Source: a virus
DNA: 41,201 bases
Reading direction: 5' to 3' (one strand)
IMG/VR virus record: IMGVR_UViG_3300049733_000155
Location: 1-41,201 of that record
A program made the translations under genes and the position numbers. Below, in pieces: positions 27,058 to 35,000 of this stretch. Numbering within the stretch: the stretch's first letter is position 1; every line of letters starts with the position of its first letter. The notes under the pieces were generated by a model, which ran no database searches, was not told the origin of the DNA, and saw only the letters and a list, made by a program, of their open reading frames with translations.

Positions 27058-27410
27058 TTCACCACCCCCGACGACACGATCGAGCCGCCCGTGATCGTGA
27101 CCGTGCAGCGGATCTGCCGATTCGGCATCGGCGGATACCCGATGCTGATGAAGGCGTTCGTGATGGGCTTCCCGTCAGGGCCGTTAGAGATCGGCGACCC
27201 GACCCGACGAAATCCAGCCATGCCGCGCCAGGGGCCGCCATCGGCCGAGTACTCGAGGAGGACCTCTAACGTGATGGCAGGCGAGGTGTGCTGGGTGATG
27301 TCAAATGACGCGGTGGCCTTCGATAGCGTGCCGCCAACCGACCGCGGGCCGATGATGGTCGTGCCGGGGCCATAGGTGCCCGGGGGAATCGTCACGGAGC
27401 CCGCCGCCAT
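27048..27410 (-). CDS. Small beta-rich tail-cluster protein
   Basis: 120 residues. 'GSVTIPPGTYGPGTTIIGPRSVGGTLSKATASFDITQHTSPAITLEVLLEYSADGGPW' and 'PNRQIRCTVTITGGSIVSSGVVNW' describe a beta-sandwich of the kind that accompanies phage fibres. Starts 2 bases after the stop of the beta-helix gene. Function unknown. Confidence 0.6.
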   Translation of the reverse strand: MAAGSVTIPPGTYGPGTTIIGPRSVGGTLSKATASFDITQHTSPAITLEVLLEYSADGGPWRGMAGFRRVGSPISNGPDGKPITNAFISIGYPPMPNRQIRCTVTITGGSIVSSGVVNWQ

Positions 27411-27411
27411 G

Positions 27412-28947
27412 CTAGGCCGCCATGCCGGTGATCTGCGTCCAGAGCGTGCGCCAGAGCTGCGAGAGGTTCAGCCCGGTCGGGTTCTTCGGGGTCGTGCCCG
27501 CCGCCGCCCGGTTGCACGCATTCGGGATGGCGCCGAAAACGGACACGATCTCGCTGGTCGGGGTGTTCGCTGCGTAGCCGGTCCCGGCGGTGCCGAGCAA
27601 GGCCGTCCCGCCATTGGCGGCGATCGCCGCCTTGATCCGATCGTCCATTTTCCAAGGCCAGAGCGGTGCCGATGTCAGACTGCCGTTCTGATATTCAAAG
27701 CACGCGCGCGGCGTGCCACTCGTGCCCGTGTAATCCCACCCGGTCGAGGCGAGCGAGGCCGTCGTGTCAAGCACATTGGTCTGGGTGCCGAGCGAACCGA
27801 GCAGCGAACTGCCGCCGGTCCGAATCCCGAGTACCCGCGTCATGATTTGCTGCTGGCCGCCCGGCACCGTGTCGGGGCAATGATCCCCGCCGCCTCCGCT
27901 GCCGGTCGCATTCGCGATGTAGAAGGGGCGCATCCCGGACACTCCAGATGGGTGACTCGTGACGCCGTTGCCATGCACGATCTGGTCTTGAAGCAGGTAC
28001 CCGGAGCAATTCGGATTCTCGGCAGAGGTGAAATACCCCAAGGTCATGCGCGTATTCGCGAGCCCCGTCCGGGGGTAATGCATCCCGCCATACCAGCGGA
28101 TATAGGGCGAGGCCGTGTTGTTCCGAAGCCAGTTGGTGATGTAGGAAAAGCCGTTAGTCCCTCGGTCGGGGCCGTAGGTCTGGATGATGTTCTCGATCAA
28201 CGAGGGCGCCCCGCCATAGGCAAATTGATTAGTCGCCGGGCCGTTCCCCGAGTCGGCAATAATGCCGCCCGCTTGCGTATTGCCTTCGGCCCGCCCCCAG
28301 ATGCGGCGCCAGGTCGTGGACGGGCTATTGCCGTAGTCGAGAAACACTTGCTGGGCGGTCCCGAAGCCCGCGACATCCTCGTATAGGATCGTGCCGGGGT
28401 TGTCCTGGTTCAGCCAGACCTGTGAGTTTTGTCCGGATGTGGCGTCGTAGGCGATGGACCGCCTGACGATGATATTGCTGCTAGCGCGGACCCGCCAGAC
28501 GGGATCCGAACCCCCGGCCGCGCCGCCTCGCTTCGCATTGATTCCGAGGAGCGTCCAGCCGTTCATGCCATAGACATTCACGGCCATGCGCGCATTCTGG
28601 CCGTCGAACGTGACGCTGCCTTCCGTCTCAGCCTGGACGGTGGCCGGGCTGCTCGCGCAACTGGTCGCGCTCGGGGCGGTGGAGGAGGTGATTTCAAGGA
28701 CGGCGGCGCCGAGTGCCGTCGCGTAGGTGCCATTTTGCAGGGTGAGCGTGTCACCGCATTGCATCTGACTCAGCGCCGTGGCCACCGTGCACGGGGTGCC
28801 GCTATTCGTACACGCCGAGCCGCTGCCCGTCGGCGAGGCATACCGTCCGACCGCGCGCGGCTCGACCTTCGGCAGCTGCTGGATGATGATGCAGCCATGC
28901 AGCGCGAGTAAGGCCGCCAAGAACGTGAGGCGCCAGCGGAATGTCAT
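27412..28947 (-). CDS. Secreted right-handed beta-helix lipoprotein
   Basis: 511 residues. A lipoprotein signal 'MTFRWRLTFLAALLALHGC' precedes a domain with the classic start of pectate-lyase-like beta helices ('YASPTGSGSACTNSGTPCTVATALSQMQCGDTLTLQNGTY'), then helix coils ('GWTLLGINAKRGGAAGGSDPVWRVRASSNIIVRRSIAYDATSG'). Such folds in phages are depolymerases or fibre tips; in bacteria they are polysaccharide lyases. A Sec/lipobox signal is odd for a virion part. The ATG overlaps the preceding gene's stop (ATGA). No catalytic residues can be named with confidence. Confidence 0.75.
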   Translation of the reverse strand: MTFRWRLTFLAALLALHGCIIIQQLPKVEPRAVGRYASPTGSGSACTNSGTPCTVATALSQMQCGDTLTLQNGTYATALGAAVLEITSSTAPSATSCASSPATVQAETEGSVTFDGQNARMAVNVYGMNGWTLLGINAKRGGAAGGSDPVWRVRASSNIIVRRSIAYDATSGQNSQVWLNQDNPGTILYEDVAGFGTAQQVFLDYGNSPSTTWRRIWGRAEGNTQAGGIIADSGNGPATNQFAYGGAPSLIENIIQTYGPDRGTNGFSYITNWLRNNTASPYIRWYGGMHYPRTGLANTRMTLGYFTSAENPNCSGYLLQDQIVHGNGVTSHPSGVSGMRPFYIANATGSGGGGDHCPDTVPGGQQQIMTRVLGIRTGGSSLLGSLGTQTNVLDTTASLASTGWDYTGTSGTPRACFEYQNGSLTSAPLWPWKMDDRIKAAIAANGGTALLGTAGTGYAANTPTSEIVSVFGAIPNACNRAAAGTTPKNPTGLNLSQLWRTLWTQITGMAA

Positions 28948-29924
28948 GGATGAGCCACTCCCGTCGCGGTCGGTGAACAGGCGCTCGCGGTGCCGCTCGT
29001 ATTGACCGCCACGATCGAGGCGGTGTAGGACGTCCCGCTGGCGAGCCCCGTGATGGTCGCCGTGAGGACCGAGCCGCTCGCCGCGACAAATGAGCCGCTG
29101 GGGCAGGGGTTCCCGCCGCCAGCCCCGTAATAAATCCGGTAGCTGGCCAGATCGGCGCTGCCGCTTCCCACCGTCAGCGCGGAGTTGTCGGTGTTTTGGG
29201 TCGGCGCGATCCAGTTGGCGGTGAGTTGCCCGGCGGGCGCTGCCGGGATCGTAAAGTCGGTCCAGGTATGCCCGGCGGTATTTTGATTCCCGGTGGCATC
29301 CCGGGCCGACAGGCCAAAGTGGGCGAGCACGCTGAGGCCGCTCGCGTCGTAGGGCACGGTGAAATTCACCGTGAGCGTCGAGACCGTGCCGCCCGGATTG
29401 AGAAATCCGGTCCAGTCGCCATTGTTGACGTCCCACAGATAGGTCGGCACCGGACAGTTACACGGCTGGTCGGTGACGGCCGACCAGGTCGCCGTATAGC
29501 TCACGGACGTCGGCCCGGCCGTCGGCGCGCTGATCGCGGCCGCGCTCGGGTTCGGCGGCGGGATCGCATCGGCGGCGGGATTGAAATTCGCGGTGACGTT
29601 CTGCGCCGTCGACATGGTGACGTTGCACGTCGTCGCCGCGCCGCTACAGGCTCCGCTCCAGCCCGTGAAGGTCGCGCCGGCCGTCGTCGAGGCCGTCAGC
29701 GTGACGGCGGCGCCCTGCGCATAGCTCGCCGTACAGGTCGCCCCGCAGTTGAGGCTCGGAGGCGCCGTGACGGTCCCGGTGCCGGTGCCGGTCTTCGTGA
29801 CCGTCAACGGGTAGTTGACGACCGGCGGAATATAGGGCGGCACCGGCCACCATTGCGGCGCGGCGATGGTGCAGCCGCTCACAAGCCACGCGAGCGCCAG
29901 CGCGAGGAGGCTAGGCCGGATCAA
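28944..29924 (-). CDS. Lipoprotein with InlB-type repeat and fibronectin III-like domain
   Basis: 326 residues from a TTG that overlaps the upstream stop. Signal peptide with lipobox 'LVSGC'. Residues ~38-115 match the Listeria-Bacteroides/InlB B-type repeat pattern ('LTVTKTGTGTGTVTAPPSLNCGATC', 'GAAVTLTASTTAGATFTGWSGACSG', 'MSTAQNVTANF'), with cysteine pairs. The middle contains beta sandwiches ('VSYTATWSAVTDQ', 'WDVNNGDWTGFLNPGG'), and the end a fibronectin III-like domain ('LASYRIYYGAGGGNP', 'ITGLASGTSYTASIVAVNTSGTASACS'). These modules are typical of bacterial surface proteins. Co-transcribed with the beta-helix lipoprotein. Confidence 0.75.
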   Translation of the reverse strand: MIRPSLLALALAWLVSGCTIAAPQWWPVPPYIPPVVNYPLTVTKTGTGTGTVTAPPSLNCGATCTASYAQGAAVTLTASTTAGATFTGWSGACSGAATTCNVTMSTAQNVTANFNPAADAIPPPNPSAAAISAPTAGPTSVSYTATWSAVTDQPCNCPVPTYLWDVNNGDWTGFLNPGGTVSTLTVNFTVPYDASGLSVLAHFGLSARDATGNQNTAGHTWTDFTIPAAPAGQLTANWIAPTQNTDNSALTVGSGSADLASYRIYYGAGGGNPCPSGSFVAASGSVLTATITGLASGTSYTASIVAVNTSGTASACSPTATGVAHP

Positions 29925-30498
29925 CCGAGGTAATCTGCGCCGCGCCGACCGCCGTCGAGAGCGAGCCGGTCCAGGCGGGCGTGGCGTCGTCTTCCTTGTA
30001 GACGGTGATTGCGGTCGGCGTCGTGCTCCAGCGATTGCGCAGGAGTCGGACGGCGTTGAGGAGCGAGCGGCCGGCCGCTGAGCTCACCGACTCCACGGCG
30101 CTCATGTCACGCTTGAGGATCTGATCGGGGATCAGCGCCGCGCTCTGGATCCGATACGGCACGTCGAACCCGAAGCTCCCCGAGAGCGAGACCTGCAGCG
30201 CGACCCAATCCGCGCCGGCGGCGAACGCGCCGTTGGGGATGTCGAGCCGATACCAGCCGGGCATATCGGCGCTCGAGATCTCTCGCCAGCCGCCCGAGGC
30301 CCAGGCGGCGCTCGAGGATGCGAGCGCCGAGAGCGTAATGGCGGTCGCCGCCCCGTCGCCCTGGCGGAAATACTTGGCGGTGACGCTGCCGAAGGCGACG
30401 CCGGTCATCCGCGAATTGTCGACGGCGCTCCGCAGCAGGAGCGCCACGCTGACGCCGGTCGTGTCTGCGACGACGTCGCCGTATAACCGATCCGCCAT
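29911..30498 (-). CDS. Tail appendage protein, baseplate-like beta-sandwich
   Basis: 195 residues. 'VSVALLLRSAVDNSRMTGVAFGSVTAKYFRQGDGAATAITLSALASSSAAWASGGWREISSADMPGWYRLDIPNGAFAAGADWVALQVSLSG' is a beta-sandwich of the kind that begins phage appendage proteins (compare 25602-26339); the C-terminal 'YKEDDATPAWTGSLSTA' recurs in such proteins. First gene after a strong terminator, so probably transcribed by readthrough or from its own promoter. Confidence 0.7.
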   Translation of the reverse strand: MADRLYGDVVADTTGVSVALLLRSAVDNSRMTGVAFGSVTAKYFRQGDGAATAITLSALASSSAAWASGGWREISSADMPGWYRLDIPNGAFAAGADWVALQVSLSGSFGFDVPYRIQSAALIPDQILKRDMSAVESVSSAAGRSLLNAVRLLRNRWSTTPTAITVYKEDDATPAWTGSLSTAVGAAQITSVDPA

Positions 30499-30520
30499 GC
30501 CCGGCCTCCGTGCTGGGCCA

Positions 30521-30572
30521 AAAAAGAAACGGGGCCACTTGGCTGGTCATGACCAAGTGACCCCGTTTCTTC
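30521..30572 (-). terminator. Strong intrinsic terminator
   Basis: Left arm 30524-30542 and right arm 30553-30571 pair over 18 of 19 positions: AAGAAACGGGG with CCCCGTTTCTT, one mismatch, then CACTTGG with CCAAGTG, loop 10 bases. On the minus strand the stem is followed by TTTTTT, as required for a rho-independent terminator of the leftward tail transcript after the gene at 30683. The 184-base gap between the genes contains nothing else of note. Confidence 0.85.
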
Positions 30573-30682
30573 GCGGTGTCCCGCCGCGCCGAGTTCATGA
30601 GGCCCGGCGCGTTCAGCCCCGCGGTGCGTGTCCTTGCGCGTTATAGCGCGATTCGTCAGTCCCCGCTATGACATTCCGTCGC

Positions 30683-32089
30683 TCACGGCAACACTTCCAG
30701 CGTCGCGTGATCTAGGACGTAGGCGTTCGAGGGGTGCCCGTAGTTATGCGCGCAGGTGACGGTCAAGGTCTTCGCGACCGTCGAGTCCTCGGTGGCGCTC
30801 CCAAACCCCGGCGATGGCACGCCATTGATGTCGCCATAGAGCGCGCCGAGGATCACCCCGAAGATCGTGACGACGCCCGTCGCGCTCCCCGTTCCCGCCG
30901 CCGGATTCATGGTCGAGCCGGGCGCGCCGCCCGCGATGTAGGCGCGCTGCGCGTTCGTCGCGCCGTTGCCGACCAGGCTAATGACCAAGGGCAGATGGAC
31001 GTACTGCGTGGTCAGCCAGGGCGTGTAGGTGTAGGGGAATGTGGCGCTGTTGTCCCAGACGCCCCCCGGCACGTAGATCGAGCCGATGACCGTCGCGCCA
31101 TAGGCAACCCGAAACGTCGTGCCATAGAGCGTGGTCGCGCCGAATTGTTGCACGGCGCCGAATGACCACAGTCCGTTGAGCGTGAGCCGCACTCGCCGCG
31201 CCGTCCCGAGGACGTTGCCCTCGATCACCTTCTGGTAGACCGTCACCTCGACGTCGCGCAAGTTCGCGACGGTCACGTCAGTGGCGGTGGTATCGAGCAC
31301 GCGCGGCGTCCCAACTGGCGCGAGCTCGCGCCAGTTGCCCGATCCCTCGGAGACGAATTCGAGTACGTCTCCCGCGCGGCTCAGGTGGTTGCCATAGGCG
31401 AGGACGAGGCCCGCGCCGTGCGTGAGCAGGCACCCGGAACTGGTAAAGCGCAGGGTGATCCGCGTGCCCGCTGGCGCCATCGAGATCCCGAGGATCGGCG
31501 TCGTGCCGACGACCTGAAAGTAGTTACCATCTGTGCCGAGGGTGAGCGTCGAGGCGGCGGTGAGCGAGGCCCCCGCGTTGAACTCTTGGCGGCCGGTAAA
31601 GCGATTCTGCCCGAGCCCGGCCGTCTGATAGAAGGTATGGGCGGCGGCGAGCTGGTTGCCGTAGAAACGCCCGACCTCGGTCCAGGTCGTGCCCGAGAGC
31701 GCCAGGAGCAGGACGATGCTCGGATCGGCGAGCGAGAGATCGGCGCTCCCGACGAGCGAGAACTGGCCCGAGCCGCCGACCGCATGCTTCACCACGACCG
31801 TCTGCCCGGCGTTGGCGGCGCGCATGGCGACCCACGCGCCATTTTTGATATTCGTCGGCACGCAGGTCGCGAGGTTCGCCGTCGCCGCGCCGCCGGGGGT
31901 CGCGACGCTCAGGAAGGCCGCGCTGCCCGCCGCGGGCGTGATCGAGGTGCCGCTGATCGTGATGGACTGGATCGGCAGGCCGCCGAGGAGCTCCTTCGTG
32001 GCGGCGAGATTCTGCTCGAAGGCCGTCTTTTGCTGCGCCACGGTGCGCGCCGCATCCTGCAGATAGTTGGCCGCCGTAAAGTCGGTCAT
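30683..32089 (-). CDS. Tail structural protein downstream of gpJ
   Basis: 468 residues from MTDFTAANYLQDAARTVA; ATG overlaps the gpJ stop (TGATG). N-terminal helix with 'TVAQQKTAFEQNLAATKELLGGLPIQSITISGTSITPAAGSAAFLSV', then beta-rich segments with repeated 'GTRITLRFTSSGCLLTHGAGLVL', 'AGDVLEFVSEGSGNWREL', as in phage fibre/tip proteins with beta-helical turns. Position directly after gpJ suggests a central fibre or receptor-binding protein. No enzyme motifs seen. Confidence 0.65.
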   Translation of the reverse strand: MTDFTAANYLQDAARTVAQQKTAFEQNLAATKELLGGLPIQSITISGTSITPAAGSAAFLSVATPGGAATANLATCVPTNIKNGAWVAMRAANAGQTVVVKHAVGGSGQFSLVGSADLSLADPSIVLLLALSGTTWTEVGRFYGNQLAAAHTFYQTAGLGQNRFTGRQEFNAGASLTAASTLTLGTDGNYFQVVGTTPILGISMAPAGTRITLRFTSSGCLLTHGAGLVLAYGNHLSRAGDVLEFVSEGSGNWRELAPVGTPRVLDTTATDVTVANLRDVEVTVYQKVIEGNVLGTARRVRLTLNGLWSFGAVQQFGATTLYGTTFRVAYGATVIGSIYVPGGVWDNSATFPYTYTPWLTTQYVHLPLVISLVGNGATNAQRAYIAGGAPGSTMNPAAGTGSATGVVTIFGVILGALYGDINGVPSPGFGSATEDSTVAKTLTVTCAHNYGHPSNAYVLDHATLEVLP

Positions 32090-35000
32090 CAGTACCCCGT
32101 CACTTTCGCGTCGACCGTGCCCGCCGCCGCGCCCGAGCCGCCGCCCCGGTCGAAGCACTGAATCAGTGGCCCGTTGTTGGCGCCCGCCACGTTTTGCTTG
32201 TCGATGACCACCGGCACCACCAGAGCCGACCCGACTACCGTATTCGCCGTGGCCTGCACATTGAGAATGGCCCGGAACGTGTTAATCAGCGTGAGGCGTG
32301 TGCCGGTCGTGGCGGCGACGGCGAAGTTGTTGTGATTCTCTTCGATCGTATCGGCGTCCACGATCAGGGTGAGCCGGGAGAGGATCGCCTGCGAGCTCGC
32401 GGCGTAGGTGATGATCCGGAAGTTGTAGGTGCCCGCCGCGACGGCCTCGAGCGAGCCCGGCCACGGGAGCCACCCGCCCGCCGTCTCGTATTCCAGCGTC
32501 CAGCTCTCGGCGACCATCGTCGTCTGGAATAGCAGGCGCGCGCCGATGCTGGTCCCGCTGACGGTATAACTGAACTCGTACACCATCTGCTGATAGGTGC
32601 CGTCCCAGAAGAGCGCCGAGTCGGGCGTCTTCCAGAAGAGCGCGGTGTCGGCGGCCCAGAAGACCGTCGGCTCGCCGGCCGCGGCGAGGTTGCCGGCAAT
32701 CGTGGTGCCGTTGGTGATGGTACCGGGCCAGCTCGCCGCCTTGTAGTCGAAGCTCGCCACCTGGTTGTGAATCCGGACGTCCTCGAAGGTGTAGGTCGTC
32801 GAGGCGGCGTCGCTCTCGTTGCCGCTGGTATCGACGGCCGCCACCAGCACGGTCCACTGGCCATACATCGGCGGCAGGATAAACGGCGACGCGCTCACGA
32901 CGCCGACGTGGAGCGCGATCGCGCCGTCCCAAGTGGCGAGGCTCCCCGGCAAGCCGCGCACGAGGAAGCCATCCAGATCCGGCGGCGGCGCCGGGTAGTC
33001 CCACTCAAGGCGGTTGTTGACGGCGACGCGCACGTTGGCCGGAGCGGGCGGCGCCGTCGTCTTGCCGATCACGACGTAGCCGAGCACCTCGGCCCACGGC
33101 GAGGCGGGGCCGCGACGGTTGACGGTGCGCAGCCGTAAATCGTAGCCGACGCCGTCCTCGACCTGCGTGAATTGGACGCGCGTCACGCCGGCCGGGAATT
33201 GCGGCAGGATGTCGAACGGGCTCGTCGTCCCGGTGCGCTTGATGCGCGCCTCGAGGTAGTCGGCCTGCACGTTGCTCGTCGACTGGTAGTGCAGGGTGAC
33301 GACGATGGCACTCTGCAGCGAGCCGTCGAGGGCGCGGACCAGCACCGTCTCATCGGAGACGACGTTCTCGATGATCGGCGTCGGCGGCATTTGCTCCGAC
33401 GCGATCGGCAGCGTCATCATGGGATCCCAAGCGGGGATCGGCAACTGGTCGGCCACCAGCACGGCCGGCGCGGCGTCGACCACGGTGAGGACGGCCGAGA
33501 GGTCGGGGCCGGGCCGAATCATCGAGACGATGGCCGGGATGGACTCGCGGCCCACGACGCCGAGCAGCGCCAGATCGCCGGGCTCAGGGATCGGCGGCAC
33601 CATTGGCGAGGGGAAGGTGAGGGTGTTCGTCAGGCCCGGCCCGGGCGGGGTCGTGACCGGCACGACCACCGAGCCGAGATCCGCGAAGCGGAAGCGCATG
33701 GCGTAGACCTGGCCCGTCGAGAGCGGCACGGCCTCGTCGAGCGTGACGCTGGTGGCGAGGCCGCTCGGCGTGGTGGCCACACTCTTGACGCGGCCCCACG
33801 CGATGCCCCACTCGGTGACGTCATGGGCGATCTGGATGAGGTCGCCGCGGCGGCAGGCGAGATTCTCGACGTCGGTCTCGATGTCGTAGGCTTCCGGCCG
33901 AAGCTGCGCGGAGGCGAGAATATAGCGCCCGTGTCGCCAGGCGAGATCCGGGTCGGTGCAGCCCGGCAGGTCGATGGATTCAAAGCGGCTCGCCGCGGCA
34001 ATCCCCGGCGCGGCCACGGCGCCGTACCCGTCCTTGTACGCGATCCGCTCGACGAGTTGCCAGTTCGAGTCCGGATCGACGAAATTGACCTTGAGCGCGT
34101 GGAGCTCCTCGGGGATCACGCGGCGGCCCCGGAAGTTGCGGGAATTGCGCGGCGTGAAGATCTGCCGCGGCACCGTCTGGGCGAGGTCGCGCACGGTCGC
34201 GAATTTCAGATCGTTCATGGTGGGCGTGGCCCGGCCGCAGGCGGCGATCTCCCGCAGGAGCTGATAGACCGTCGTCGGGAAATCGATCACGCGGTTATGG
34301 GAGCGTCCATTGGACGCGCACTCGCGGTGCCACGCTTCGAACTCGGCCAGATCGAGACGCTCATCCGGCACGGGCCGCGCGTTGCTCGGTCCCTGCAGCA
34401 CTTCGCGGTAGTGACTGGCCGGGTTCGAGGTGCGCCGCACCGCCCAGCCGCCCACCGCCTGGACCGCCGTGTAGTGGACGGCAAGGCGCTCGTCGCTGAG
34501 CGCGGTGGGATAGAGGGCCACGTCGTCCAGCGTCCCGGCGAAGCGCCCGCCCACCGTTGCGTCACTGGCGAGCGCGAAGCGAAACGGCACGATCCCCGCG
34601 CCGACGCCCTCGGTCGGCTCGACCACGATCGGCACCGCGAAGAGAAACGGCACGATCGCGCCGCCGACCCCGACGGTGATCGAGAGGGTGAAATATCCCG
34701 GTGTGAAGTAGCCGACGGCGAAGTAGTGCGCATGGAAGTAGTCGACCGGCACTGCGTCGCGCGGCTCGGCGATCGCGCGCGCGCGCCGGACGGCTGCCCG
34801 ATCCGGCGCGAATTCCAGGTTGAAGCTATCGGCGTAGGGCGTCGTCCCGGCCCCGAGATTCGAGGCGACCGGATTGCCGTTGAGCCAGAGGGTGAGGGCG
34901 CCCGTGGTGATCGAGTAGGTCGCCGCGACGTGGTAGACCTCGCCGGCGAGGATCGTGGCGCTCACGGTGGCGGTACCGCGACAGAAGCGGAGTAGGTTGC

